In this document: piece by piece, positions 13,832-27,231 of the stretch
Position numbering within the stretch: position 1 is the stretch's first letter
How the letters are laid out: each line of letters opens with the position of its first letter
Source: Corythucha ciliata
Lineage: Eukaryota; Arthropoda; Insecta; Hemiptera; Tingidae
Assembly (NCBI GenBank): GCA_038030265.1
Contig: CM075943.1
Coordinates: 7,192,001-7,256,000 of the forward strand
Direction: 5' to 3'
DNA: 64,000 nt
The notes under the pieces: generated by a model
Told to the model about the DNA's origin: nothing
The model's input: the letters and a program-made list of their open reading frames with translations, nothing else
The model's database searches: none
Position numbers and translations under genes: made by a program

Positions 13832-15602
13832 TAGGGTGACCAGATGTAAAAGTGGTTCCCGAGGACGCCTGGCACGAAAAAGTAGGACGCTTGCGACGGG
13901 AAGTCGGACAAAACAGTAGGACGTCTTAAAATCAAGTTAAAAACAAATCGTTGATCAGTTAGATGTTAAGGGGGAACTGCAGTGATGATTCTTCGACCCC
14001 CCCTCCAATCTCCCCTCGTCTACTACTCGGCATAAATTTTCTGGCCTTATTTCTGCACCAATCCTGGTTTTTAAGGACTCGTTTTAATCTTCAGGAAATT
14101 CGCATATGCAGTACTTTTCCTTTTTTCAAATAAATCGAAAAAAACGTGAAATTACAAGGTAAAAGTTTAAGGCGAATTTAAAATAACATCTGGGATGAAA
14201 TTTAAAAAAAGGAAATTTACTGCATATACGGTCGCCGCGGTGTCTTGGTCATGGACACATAAAGCACCATGTCACTGTTGTTTATAAAACTAAAAGTCTG
14301 AAATAACTTTAATTTCGATACAAAAAAGCTTTAATAGGGAATATATGTATTGGCTAGCAGAGGGTCCCTATCAATTTCGTCAAAATCGTACAAGGGGGAG
14401 GGGGTGAAAAGCGAGGAAGCACTGTGCTATAATCATTAGCAGACGTTTTTTTAACGGGACGGAACATATTTTGACGGATTTCTGACGGAATTTTGAGCTT
14501 GACTTAAAGCAAAATGTCTGTTAATACGGAGTACACCGATTATTGGGCTAGTAGCACGCTATCTTCATCGCCAAAAGCACGTCCATTCAAAGGTGGTCCA
14601 TTTATATGATCAATGTGCCGTTTCTGGCATGGCAGCCCCAGAAAGAATTTAGATGAGCGAAATTAGGTATTGAAAGAATGAAAATCCATGAAACTGTGAT
14701 TTGAAAGACCCTAAACGATGGAATTATGGTTTTTGAATGAGCCAAATCCGTGAATTTTCATTTTGAAAGAGCCACATAAGTATTGTGAACTAGCGAAATT
14801 TATTCTTGAAAGATTTAAGACCGCGGAATTTGGTTTTGAAAGAATGAAAATATGCAAAATAGGGGTTTGAAATGGCAAAAATCGTTAAATTGGGGTTTGG
14901 AGGAGCAAAATCCGCGATATTGGTTGTCCACGGTACAATTTGGGTTGTAACAGGCTTTTGGTTTATTTTATTTATTTTAGAGTTATTATTATTATTTGTT
15001 ATTTTTGTAGAGCTATATTATTATTGTTGAAAATATTTTTAACGTTTGGCTTTTCCAATTTAATTTTTCGAATTGGCCAAAACTGAGTTACTGTGGATTC
15101 CAGAAGGTGCCAAGTTCACGAAATTTGGTTTGTGGAATAGCCAACATCGGTGAAATAGGGGTTTAAATGAACAAAGTCCGCGAAATTAGGCTTTGAAAGA
15201 GTGAAATTCCGCAAAGCATTGAATTTGCAATACCTCAATTGACGAAGTTTGGTTTTGAACAAGCCAAATCCGGAAATTTAGTTTGTGAATGAGTCAAATT
15301 AACTATGTGAATTAGCCAAACGTGCCATTTGGTTTTGGTTAAAATAAGCGAAAATAACAAAATCCGTGCAATTTTGTTTTGAAGGTGCCCAATATGAAAA
15401 ATTTGTTCAAAGATGCTGTTTTGTTTAAAGATGAACGTGGAAGATGTTGGGAGTAGAAGTACCTGATATTATTGTAAGTGGAGAGTGAAAAGTAGGACAA
15501 AAAAAGGACAGTTTTGACCTCTCCCCGGCCACCTGAAAAATGAGCCCGGACGCTCTAAACAGTAGGACATGTCCGGGGAAAGTAGGACGTCTGGTCACCC
15601 TA
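13832..15602. mobile_element. hAT-type nonautonomous transposon with perfect 8-bp target duplication
   Basis: Ends TAGGGTGACCAGA / TCTGGTCACCCTA are inverted. Next to each end lie GTAGGAC repeats that are also inverted. The octamer CTGTTTCC is duplicated exactly on both sides (13824-13831 and 15603-15610), the 8-bp duplication expected of hAT elements. The interior lacks an open frame. About 14640-15420 is built of diverged units of roughly 30 bp that read like GAAATTTGGTTTTGAAAGAG, and 13967-14240 contains a decayed foldback related to the one at 62218-62615. Confidence 0.85.
14640..15420. repeat. Degenerate short-period array inside the hAT-type element
   Basis: Units of about 25-35 bp share a core such as CGAAATTTGG TTTTGAAAGAGC with heavy divergence. 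The same style of array fills the 3' halves of the elements at 50266 and 55377. Possibly transposase-binding or expansion-derived repeats; function not shown. Confidence 0.6.
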
Positions 15603-15610
15603 CTGTTTCC

Positions 15611-18600
15611 CCCATACCTACCCCCACCACCGGATCCGTGCCTAGTTATAGCACGTCGTGCGAGGTAAATCATCTATTTTCGTCAAAAGGGGATGAGGAT
15701 TCTTACTTATCATTTTAGTGGTTCTTCTTTTGTGTGTTATCGAAAGCAATTATTTATCTTAGTATTAATCGTAGTGGTGGCGGTGGGTGGGGTAAAGGTG
15801 GCCCCTCATTAGAATTCCCTTATTTAAGGCACTGACCAAACTACAACGAAAACGCGCGATTTTCTCTCGGTCGTTATGCCAAACACAAGGGGCCCCTAGC
15901 CTTATAGTTCAATCTTGAAAAGTTGAAGTTTTGTTAGTGGTTCGGTTGGACTTATCTAACATCGGTTATCGTGTAGCAGTCCGTCGTTCTTCGAAATTAA
16001 TTCCGCTCTTCGTACGTTAGGTATCTTTTTAGCAGGTATCTTTTTAGATATCTTTTGTAGAGTTTCTGATATACTTGATTTGTTCAACATAATACGACGC
16101 TTAAGCGTTAAATTTTGATTGAAAACTCTACAATTGTCAAACATTAATGTTGCTGATTTCCTATAAATTTGAAATTCAAAAACGTTTCAATGTAGAAGTA
16201 AGGTATTCTTGCAAGAGACTGCATGAAACATAGAAGGCTTTGAAACAGTTTCAACTTTCTTCAAGACGCCTTCATTTCACCTCATTAAGTATAGAGGAGA
16301 AAAACTCTCGCCAACTGGTTGTCGCTCACTTTTGCTTAATCGAAAGTCGTCATTCATACAGTGTGTCATGTTTAAACCGCTGGGTATAATTTTCGTGTTC
16401 CCCCATAAATTCTTATCGGAGCTATAAGGAAAGTGATTGCAAAAATCGTAAAATTCGTTGATTCTCTCCATACAGAGAGTGAGAGAGGGAATGAAGTCTG
16501 AGTTTGAACGTTGAATCCGAGCCAAAGGAGTCGAGCAGCTCCCTTTTCTTGGCCAACTCTCAAGTACGCAATCAAGCCCCTGTCTCTTAAAGAGACTGAA
16601 CGCCTTCAAAAGGGCGTTTATTCAATTATTTCCGGAACCACACAATCCCCCCTGCTTTTTTCGTCTTGAGAATAGAAAGCTTTTGTAGTCTTTCCTCTCC
16701 CCCCCCCCACAACTCTTGACGACCTTGCGAATTTCCTGAACTGCCCGTTTATTGGATTAGCCATTCTGACACTCACTGCTTTGCTTTAATTTTTCTTTCA
16801 ACGGATGGTCCATAATGAAAATTGAACGCGTTGTTTATGTGTAAGGGAGAAAGCGTGAGAAAATAAAATGGACTTCGTGTGCCTTGCCTACATGATTCGA
16901 TATGATGTAGGGCTTCTTTGCACGGTATAGTTAGTTCTCTCCTCCTTGGAAAAATAATAGCTATCATGCGGAACGCAAGTGAATAAATGTTGGTGTTCGT
17001 ACACTTTTCCCGTGTTTCACTACATTTTTCTGAGATTCCTTTTCCTTAACTAAGCGTTTTTAGTAATTTTGTGATAGCGCTTTCTCAAAATGCCCTCTCC
17101 CCTCCGCAGAAAATTTTAATTGCATTCGTTTCTTGCTGATATATTACTCTTTCAAAGGTTCAATTCTTATTCTTATTCTAAATCTGAGTGCACAGGAGCT
17201 CTCTTGGGGTGGGGGGGTCAGCCCTTTTACCCGTCATTATTTTGCTTCTCCCTGGTGGTGGTGGGGTGGACTTCGTTCTTTCGAGCCTCCCATTAGAGTT
17301 GGCCCCATTACCCTGTTTCTACTTTTTTATTATTTCATTTTATTGTTAGAGACTGAATAGGCAAATCAGTTAAAAGAATAGTAGAAGAAAAAAAAGGTTG
17401 GCCCAGATTTAAACTTGCTCCGAACAATTGCGTCCTTCTTCGAGAAGGGAAGCTGGATACGGCTCCAAAGAAAGTTACGGTTCGGCGAGCGGGAAAAAAA
17501 CGCGGGGACTCTTTTCCGCGAAAAAAAGCTTGACAGCAGGGGAATCCACTCTTTAATTCGTTTTCGACTGAAGATCCCCGTTGCGTTGACGAAGGGAGGG
17601 GGGACTAAAGATGCTTCTTTATTATTTCTTTCGGTGAGGTCTTGACCTAAAAATTTAATTCAAGTCACGGGGGTGGGAATAAATGAAGAATCAATTCTTC
17701 GGTTCGTAGTCCTCGAATTATACCGCTCGTTTAAAATGTGCGACGTATTAACAAGCCTGTGGAGGGTTTCGAGGATAATCATTTCAGGCATTTTTGATTC
17801 TGTAACTTTGGGGCACCATATTTCTCCCGGGTGCCTGGGTCTTTAACTTTTATAACAGTAGTAAGCGACAGAAAATCAATGCTTTCACGAATTAATTAGT
17901 CAAAATTGAATGCTACCTGTTGAGGCTCCCTGATTTCAATTCACCTTTTTGAGGAATGAATGAAATTAGAACGTCGTTTAAATCAGAAAGTTCAGGCAAT
18001 TAAATCGCCTTTTGCACTGAACATGAATTAGAAACTTTGCTCCGCGTCAACTACAAATGCCAAACGTTCCTAACCCGAAACACCCACTGTCAATGAGTAC
18101 GCCAATCATACTTTTGTACATACAAATGTGCACCAAATGAGATGAGGCGTTTGCTTATATGATTTTGCAACATAATGAACGCTCATGAAATGGGGGGGGG
18201 GGGCGAAAAAGAAAAAAAGCGAGCGTGGACTGGAAAGTGACGATAAAAAACTTTTAAACTTTTGAAGGAAATGACGGCCCATTTCATGGTGTCGGCGTGG
18301 TGTGGCAGGGGCTATTTTTGCGGCTGTGAATTCTTCCCGTATTCTAGCGCCGCGGTTGAACTCATAATAATGGCCGCGGTAATCTGAATTATTGTGTTTC
18401 TCTCGAGTTAATAACTGTCGTAATTTCTTTCGTCCGTTGTGGCACTTTTTGCAATGTTGGAGGGAAGAAAAAAATGAAGTGATGACAAAAGATAATTTTA
18501 CTTCATTACCCTTAAAATTAGGCTGGTCGGCTTTCTTATGAGTGTTCTGATGAGCTTCATTTGATAACGTTTTTATTTCTGTCGTTAGTCATTGGTACAA

Positions 18601-18755
18601 ATCCTTTAGTAGATGTTTCGTTGTGAGTTAAATTATCATTCTTTCAGTTCACGGCAAGCTTTTCAGGGCTGAAACAGATTGTTCCCAAGGTTTTGTGAGC
18701 GATGTCTTCACATCATGCTCCATCCTACCGGGTGTCCATTCTACAATAGCCTATA
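15611..18755. other. No gene seen
   Basis: Intergenic or intronic sequence. A minus-strand open frame of 110 codons at 16277-16609 lacks splice context and family features. C/G runs occur at about 16702 and 18189-18203. Confidence 0.45.
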
Positions 18756-19051
18756 CAGGGTGTTCATAAATTACCTCGACAGAGAAAGTATGGTGATAGT
18801 ACACCTCATTTGTGATCGAAATTACAATTTGAGGTTTTTTGGAATTCCTCTTGATTTTCGAGATATCGTCAATTTCGAGATGTCGTACTAGTCACTTGTC
18901 AAAAAAAACAGAGGGTCACCAAAAAAACACGAAATTGACGATATCTCGAAAACCAAGAGGAATTCCAAAAAACCTCAAATTGTAATTTCGATCACAAATG
19001 AGGTGTACTATCGCCATACTTCCTCTGTCGAGGTAATTTATGAACACCCTG
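18756..19051. mobile_element. TA-flanked palindromic MITE (Tc1/mariner-like)
   Basis: Inverted arms of about 120 bp begin CAGGGTGTTCATAAATTACC and are near-identical (about three mismatches by eye) around a spacer of about 50 bp. TA dinucleotides flank both ends (18754-18755 and 19052-19053), as expected of Tc1/mariner-type insertion. No coding capacity. Confidence 0.75.
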
Positions 19052-19235
19052 TATTGGTATCGGTGTGATCGAGCGATGAAATTCTGTAAACCCCGCCCGG
19101 GAACGTTACTACTCAATGTTCCGGGTACCGCAAGTCCATCAGACAGCAAGTATCAACGTTTCCTTAACATTCTAGTCATATTCAAAACTTTGGTTCGCAG
19201 CTTCTGCCGTTTCGTTTATCAAAACACGCTGTCCT

Positions 19236-19367
19236 GGGAGCCTGTTCTGAGATGTCAGAAAGAAATGCCGCAAGTGCGGTTGCTATGACGGGATAATGTT
19301 ATTTCTTATTCAGCGTTCTTGGATCCCGCTTGCGGCATTTTATCCTGACAACTCAGAATAGGCCCCC
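19236..19367. mobile_element. Short palindromic MITE
   Basis: Left arm CCTGTTCTGAGATGTCAG through AAATGCCGCAAG pairs with the right arm CTTGCGGCATTT through CTGACAACTCAGAATAGG. The arms are about 40 bp with several mismatches, so this is an older copy. Confidence 0.6.
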
Positions 19368-22300
19368 TGCGCTTTGTTTCATTGCATTTGTTGCATTGGT
19401 ATTTTACAGATAAATCGACACAGTGCTTTTGCATGACTCAACACCCTCCCCTAAAATCACCCCGTAGTTGACCGTCTCCGATAAATTTCACTTAAGAGAG
19501 CGAAGAAAACTGGAATTCGCTTGACGTACAATCAATTCAAATCTGCCCAACGGGGATAGGGGACATCCCCTGTTTCGTTTTTCCAGGGGGAAATAAAAAA
19601 TGATGTCCGAGTTCAAGGAGCATCTATAGGCTCGCCTCATGTTCTTTACTTTTTCTTTTTAAAGAAGAACAAGTGAGACTTCGGAGAGCCGTTTATTTAT
19701 TTTATTCAGCCAGACAGGACACTGGTAGGGGCTGAAAGTATACTTTGTTCTCTCTCCTGGGATGGATGTTGAGGCGTGTGGCAGTGTTACTCAGATTGAA
19801 TTCTTATTGTTTTCTTTTCGCTTAGGAGCTTTCACCGAAAATAAACTTTAAGAATTCACTCAAATCCGAAAGTTTGAATATTCGAATCGTAACGCAAAAA
19901 AAGAAGGGGGGGGGGGTTGATGGGGGAAAAGTAATGAGATCGAGGGTAAAAGAAGTCACGTCAAGGGCGAGAAATAGAACATCTCCTTATTGGATCGTAC
20001 GTCAACCGCGGGGCACGAAAAAGATTGATGGAACTCTTTTTACGAATCAAGAAATCAACAGGCTTTTTTTTTCTCCCTCTCTTTTCCCCGTCAGGGCACG
20101 TATACTCGCATTTACAGGGGCGAGAAGTGTGGGCGTATTTTATTTTTCCCCTTTTCACAAGTAGGCAACTATCAATTTTCCGAGTTACTTTGTCGCTTGA
20201 TTTTTCATTTTTGATGAAGATTGTTCCTTGAACGAATTTTTAAAGAAAAATCACGCTTACAGCAAAAAAAATCAATGGAAAAAGACTTCACACAAATCGA
20301 ATTCCTTAACCGGTGTGTCAAAGAACTTGATAACAAGCTTCAAGTTCGTTTGTTCAGAGAAACTAGGAAGGCTTAATCCTTCGTTCTCATTTCCGACCGA
20401 TCTCTTTGATCAGAGGGAAAACCCCCATTGCGCCCCAAAGGAGGCTGCATCCCCATCCAAGCTATTTATTCTTCCTTGATCGAGGTAAGGGCCCGCTCAT
20501 TTGCATTCTCTTTTGTGAGGGTGAGTTGGATGGAATCTTCCCTTCGAAAAATCTGGTCGCTTTTTGTTGAAAACGTGGTTTCGAAAAATAACAAGATATG
20601 TGCTAGTTTTCATGACTTTCGATCCCCCTGCCCTTTGAATCCTTGTTCGTTTACTCTTATTCTAGGCACATACTTTGTAGATGACATACATCCCTCCCTC
20701 CTTTTTTGTTTCTCTGGGTACTAAATTTGCCTTGAAGTTGACTTTCAACGTTTCTTGAAAGTCCAATTACTGCTTGAATGCAATATCTTGATCTGATTTA
20801 CCTAAACACACGAAATAATAACTCGAGTAATAGCACTCATTCATAATTCACGGCAGTATTTTAAGATTTATTGTGCTTTGTCGTAACGATCAGATTGCAT
20901 GCGGAATATCGAGTTTCTTGGAGATTTTTCTTATCTTTGTGATGCCTTTTGTGCGTGACCCTTAAAAAATGCGCCGTTTGGTGAAAAAGAAACACATTCT
21001 CAGATTTAATGATTTTTTATCGAGAGCTTTTCTCGGTGGGTTCTGACAAAAAAAGAAGGCAAAATTGAGCGATGGTTAGGGATCGAGGTGTGGGGATAAA
21101 GACGTTTTGAGCTGTTTTAAGGACTCCCCAGTCGATTTTTCTACCGCCAGCTGCCGGAACGTTTTTTTTCACCCTTCGAAAGAGTATTAATGGATTTGGT
21201 CAAAGACATCTTCGATGTATAAAAAAACGAGCATCATGTTTACGGAACCTTAAGATGTATGAAGTGGGCGTTTTTCCTCCTTCGATAAGAGTTATCGCCC
21301 ATGTATGAATCCATGGGTTGCGGCAGGGGGGGTTGATGCTGTGCAACCAATACATCCATCAATGACTATCCTCTCCATCACGCTTTGCAATCACTTTTTT
21401 TTTTCCTCCCTCTCGGCTTACACCCGAGTGAGACGACAGTGTATATGAAGCGTCTCAGATCGATGTGGTTTTTTAAACGGAAGAAGGCCGAAGGGCCAAT
21501 GAAATGAATTCGGGGTCTGATGATTATAATTATAACTGATCTTAGCACCCGGAGCCGTGCTCTCTGATAATTTGGTTGCACACTTCGTTGAATTGTATGC
21601 CGAAAAATCACGATCTGAGAGATGAAATCCACAGATTACAGTCAAGCAGTGAGTCTCCGTAGAACAATTGTCTATTGCAGTGAGGATGGTCTCTCATAAT
21701 AAATGTTTTGGTGCCCGCAAAATGTTGTCGCCCCCTCCCCCGATGGTTTTCAGCTCGAGAGGTATAATCTGAAAAATGCGAGAAGTCATCAGGAGACCCC
21801 TTTGTGACGCTTCCTGTATAACTGATGTGGTATTCGCCCCCGTCCAATCCTTGAAACAAAATTAATCGATTTATTTGACTCTTGTGTTTGGAGCCGCCTG
21901 CAATTACACGATACATCTACGCCCCGAAAGTCCGGCCAAGAGGGGTGCGAATAGCCCTTGAAATAATGGTAGGGGGAGGGTGTAACGAGAAATGACGTCG
22001 TTTAGACTTTTCCGCGAGATTCGATTACAAGCGTTAACTATCGTCTTGCTGGGAAACAACCAATCAAGCTTTGAACGTTAAAAGAGACCAACTGAAATAG
22101 CTCATACTCTTTTTACTTATGAATTGAATATCTCTGACTGGAAACCCTCCCCCTTTCCTGATTGTTCAACTAATAAAAGCCTGGTAGTTACCTTTTGAGA
22201 GCCGGCTTGACTTTGTTCTGTTAATCCTTTTTTGCAGGCAAACGACGTCGGTAAGGGTGGAAGGGTTGATAAATAGCGGGTGTTAAAGGAGGAATTTCAA

Positions 22301-24800
22301 TTTCTAGTCAAAATACAATCTACGGTAATGGTCGTTCAGGGCGTACTATACTGCGATTTATCGAGTCGTAAAAGTCTTGATTTGTAATGAAGTTTGACTC
22401 GCATGATGGTTGAGGGAGTTGAGCCGATGCAAAAAAAAACCCTCGCTATCAATTTTCCATGCGATGTAGCTAATATCATGAATATTGAATGGAATTCGTG
22501 TACCTTGACTAAATTTTTACCAGCGATTCTCCAGTGTGTAGGCGCACTTGAAGTTGTTCATTGAGCTCTCTGTGAAGGAGGAATTAGTTTCACCGGCTCT
22601 TTGTATAATTTTATAGTCCTCACAACGATGAAAAAGCCTTGTAAATATACCCCGTTGCCATAGAAGAGCTTTTCAAGATTTTTCGACCTTAGGAGCTTCT
22701 GAATCCCCCTCCCCCCTTGACGCTCACAGGATTTACTTCTTTGAGGAGTTCTTCTTCAAGTTTTTACATGTTTTCAAGGAGGCAATATTTGTTTTACCCG
22801 CTGGGAAACATACTTTTAACCCGATTTGGAATTCAATGAAGGGCGGCGGTGAGTTGTTCTCAAGTTAAGTCGGAACTCGGAGTGAACCTTTTCATATAAA
22901 TGTAGTTATTTTTGTTGATTCTCTAATTTGCGGCCACCCTTTAACCCTGTTTGTTGTTTAACACTCTAACGCCGAGTATAATAATTTGCTGGTGGAAAAA
23001 AAAGCTTTAAAACTTTTGAACGAATGCCCCCACCCCTACCAACGATCAGTTTGACGGGTGTCTTGTTCGACACTAATGGTGAGTCCTTCGCTCTATTGTT
23101 TTTTGCGTTCGTCCCCGCTTTTCGAGGAAGGGATGGAGCTCACAACTTTTTTTTTGAACCCGTCCTAAAAGAAACTTGTCAAAACTTCAGGGGTGGGGGG
23201 GGGGAAGAAAAATTTCAACAGAATCTCATTTAAAGTTGAGGTTGTGACTTTAACTTAATTTTTACGTCTCATTCGATTTGACTCGTTCACCTCCATTTGA
23301 CGATATAATTCAATTTTGGGGGTTGTTTTCTTGATTTCTTTCGGTTTTCCCTAGGGTTTTGTCTCTGCTGCGACGTTTTATTCAAAATTTGATCGAGTTG
23401 CAAGTTATTTCTTAGACCGCTGACTGTAGTCCATGATCTAGAGGAGAACTGACAGGCGTGTGGTCGAAACCTTAGGGTCTGACTATGAGGGTATGACTGA
23501 CAGTGTTCGGTATCGTGACTCTGGTCAGCCGCCCTCGTATTGCTAAAAATTAGCCGTGTATCCGTTAGAACACGTTCTCATTCTTGACTTCGCAATCTGG
23601 TGTGTATGTTAGAAATTTGTTTGAACGTTTCCATCAATTTTTGTGTGTGCAAGCACATTACGTGGCAGAGTCTCTCGCACTTCCCACCCTCATAAAAAAA
23701 AGGGAATCATCCCAAAAATGATGCTCGCAATTGAGAGAATTGCTGTAAAAGAGCGTGAAAAAGCTTAGGCACACAACCGCAACACTTATAAGTGTTAAAG
23801 GCTCCGATCATAAAAGCTTTCTTTTGTTGTATGTGAGAGTTGAAAGACGTGAAAAGCGAAAAGGCTATAATCGTTAAGGAAAAATTGCTCGAAAGAGGGG
23901 AGGTGTTGGTCAAAGGTAGAGGAAAACCTGGGTATTTCCCAAGATTTTTGGGGGCGCCCCATTTGATATTCCCCGCTTAACGAGCAAACGCCCGGCGACG
24001 AGATATTCGTATAGAAGGGATGAAAGTCAAAAAGGGGATTCCTTCGCTATTTTCTTCCCCTCTTTCGCACAATGTGAGAGGTGGGTGAGAGGGTCGAATA
24101 CCGGCCGTTCCATTCTTTCGGACCCTTGGACAACCCTACCTCGAATGCTCAGAATTTAATAATCGCCCCTATGCGTCGTCCATTGCCACTCCACTTCGCC
24201 CATGGAAAACACTGTTGAAGGGTTGGATGGTGGAGGGCTGTGTTTCAAGCTCGAGGGGAAACAGCGTGGTAGGGTCGTTTAGTTTATCCTCAGTTGGGTG
24301 TCCTTTTCATGCGTTGTATACCACGGAATTAACGTACTGTGTGCGTGATGAGAAATGATCGCACTGCTGTTAGTATGTGATGGGATGTGCGTTACACCCT
24401 TCTCCCACCTCTGCTGAGAAACAACGGCTAATTTTTATTATCTATAGCTTCGTTCACAATGTTAAACGGAGTCGGTGTGGTAGAAAAAAGGGTCTTCTAT
24501 TAAACATCTCCCCCCCCCCACCCAACTGATGTTGGGAGCACGTGCAATATATGGTACACCAGATTTGTGCGTCCATATTGTATAAACCTCTTGCAATACA
24601 TCTCCCATCGTTGAAAGCGCTACCTGAATTCTAATTCATACATATTGCATGTACGGAACAGCTTTTTTTATTGTAGTGAGGGATGGGTAGGGTAGGGAAA
24701 TCGTGGATCACCGAAGCCAAAGTTTGTTTTAAAAATCAATTCGCGTACAAATATGGGGGGGGGGGGTAAACCGGTGCTCACTATATGAAATCGGACGGGA
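19368..24800. other. No gene seen
   Basis: Repeat-poor by eye apart from homopolymers (G run at about 19904-19915, C/G runs at 23190 and 24513). The palindromic core CCGCCAGCTGCCGGAAC at 21144-21160 is shared with family X and the DUF4817 element. Overlapping minus-strand frames at 21378-21916 have no recognisable product. Confidence 0.45.

Positions 24801-24842
<42 letters not shown>
24801..24842. repeat. (AAT)n microsatellite
   Basis: Fourteen uninterrupted AAT units. Confidence 0.95.
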
Positions 24843-24906
24843 TTATTCACCTTATCACATGAAATGCATGGTTTCGTCATTATTTTGCACGTTTGTACAA
24901 GATTAA

Positions 24907-25044
24907 GGGCCGTATTCAGAAACCCACCTTTACAAAGCCTTAACTAAAGGAGTTGAAAAATGTGAAGGTTTATAAAAAAGTGTCATCTGTTTTGAAGCGC
25001 TTAAAGGAGTTGTAAAGGTTAAGGTTGGTTTCTGAATACGGCCC
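24907..25044. mobile_element. TAA-flanked MITE, termini GGGCCGTATTCAGAAACC
   Basis: Inverted ends GGGCCGTATTCAGAAACC and GGTTTCTGAATACGGCCC enclose a 138-bp element. TAA is duplicated at 24904-24906 and 25045-25047, pointing to a PIF/Harbinger-type origin. Confidence 0.85.
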
Positions 25045-25047
25045 TAA

Positions 25048-27231
25048 AAGTTAAAATTCATAAATTCCTCGAGGGTGTAAAATACATTTTCCACTAGGAT
25101 TTTTTTTAAATTTCGTAATATAAATGTTTTAATTAGCTTTTTGTTCCTTTTGTTTCACAAAAATACAACAGACTGTCTGAACAAAACTTACCGGGTAAAC
25201 AGGAAAATTTGGACCGTTCGCAACGTTCATTGTATTCCCCTACCCTTCTTTCGACAACCCCCTCCCCTATTTATTTAACTACTCAAATTAATTCATCAGC
25301 TATATATACTCCCAGTCTGTAAAATTTCCGCCACGGACGTAACCCCACCAAGCTGTTCGATGTTAATCAAGGCCCCGGTAATTAAAACGTATCGAGTAAA
25401 TTCTCAGGGGGGGAGGAGAGAGAAACGGCCTTCCACCCCCGCTCTCCCGTCCAACTCGTTTAGGGATGCTGCGAGAGAGCGAGGAATGCAGGGAAATATC
25501 GAGCCATGACGTAACTTCTCAATCCAGGAGCAGGCGCTAACAATGACGTAGGTAAGGGGTGACTAATTTCAGTCCGTCCTGGAGCTTCGATAGGGTAAGT
25601 ACTCCACCTGTAAGCAGTGTTGGGGGTGTTTTTTTTTGTCATTCTCGCGGTTTTTGTTTACTTTCGAACAATTTTATTTATTGGTTCGTCATCCTTTAAT
25701 GTCGCTGGTCGTGGATGCTTGACTGCGTGGCCGGCTCATTGATCCGGTTGATTTCCCGCTACAGACCTTTCAAAGAAGATGCTGTGCCTTTGTTTAGATC
25801 TGGACCTTTTTTTTACGACTTGAAAGTATTTCTTTCCAATCGAATTAGTTTGGGGACCTGCTTATGACAAACAACACTTTAAGTACTGACAAAATCAGCT
25901 AACTCTTGTGTAGCTTTTATATCCAACTCTAAATTTTTACAGGCAGTTTTCTGCCGTTATACTTTTCCGGGAGTTGTAAATCGCTGTTTATAGCTTCCCG
26001 GCACTTCCCCTATTTTTTGAAGTGTTTAGTATGTTCCGATTTTCTTTCACTTTTTTCATTCTCTGGTTTTCATGAAGAATTTGGGAATCCACACCATGAG
26101 AGATTATTTTTAATTCTAACTCATCTCAGCGTTCGAGCGATCAGTTGGTCCATTGAAGCTGAACCCCTTCCCCCTACTTTTAATTTATAGTCGATGGCTT
26201 AATTAACATATTTTATGTTTAAAGGCAAATTCTTCTTTAAAGTAACGTTCGTAACTGGACGAATTATTAAGCGTACTGGCTATAAATCACGAAAAATTAT
26301 GAGTTTTTTTTTTTATCTTAAGTCTGACCCCTCGGTAAATTATAATTTTGAAACTTTTTTTTACGTTTATCTCTTCTTAGTTATTAATTTCACGAAATCT
26401 TTCCCTCGCGTTTTTCAAGTGAGGAATAAAAAACAGGGCTCTTAAAGGCTCTTCAGGTTTACTTCTGGCCCTTGAATTATACGAGGGATCTGTTTACCTT
26501 GCGTTTTAAAGGTGGAAAGAGGGATTTGTATGGCGAAGAAGCGAGGACGCGTTTTAAATCCCTTCCCTTCCCCTTTGGGGGGGGGGGCGCTTCGCTTTTG
26601 GAAAATAACAAATGTGGGAGAAGGGCGAATAATCTTGAAAAAAGTGACTCACATAGCCGCCGTGGCGTCATTCGCTGTTATTGTATAGAAGTCATGCGAA
26701 ACAAAACAGTGAAAGTGCGGTGGGTGCGATGGTACTTGTTACCAACTATCTCTCTCATGGCTTCTCTCCCTTTTCAATTCCGACCACCTCTCCTCTCCCA
26801 TGGCCACAAAATGATTTACAATATTCTACTTCGCTACAGATGAAAATTCAAGGGGGGAGAGAGTGGATTTCTTCCTTCGTAATATAGTGAACGAGAAAGG
26901 GAATGTAGGGATGGGGGAGGGGTGTTTCTTCTCTCAGAGGAATACGTTCATAGTTGAGGGATGAGGGTGCTGACGCCCGAATTTATTCATTAATTTTTGA
27001 GCGGAGAAGTCGGTAGAGTGATAATGAAGTTTCGATGGAAAACCGGGGCGCAAAAATAAGAAATTAAAAAGTAATGGGCAGGCAAGTTTCTTAGCTCGAC
27101 ACCTGGGGTCGTTAAAGAATGGCGCCCTGCACTCCCTCATTGTAGTTTAATTGCCACTTTTCCCCTTGAAGATCGATCTCTAGGGAATACAATGATGGAT
27201 CGCCATATCTGTTCGTGAAATCGCAGGTTTT
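25048..27231. other. No gene seen
   Basis: Pyrimidine- and purine-rich spacer with several overlapping short frames that lack splice support (for example 26472-26843, plus strand). A G run lies at 26577-26586. Confidence 0.4.

Noticed and set aside
16277..16609. A 110-codon minus-strand frame
   Set aside because: No signal peptide, domain or splice support; another frame is open over the same stretch, typical of chance.
21378..21916. Overlapping minus-strand frames of 75-102 codons
   Set aside because: No family features, no splice continuity between them, and biased composition.
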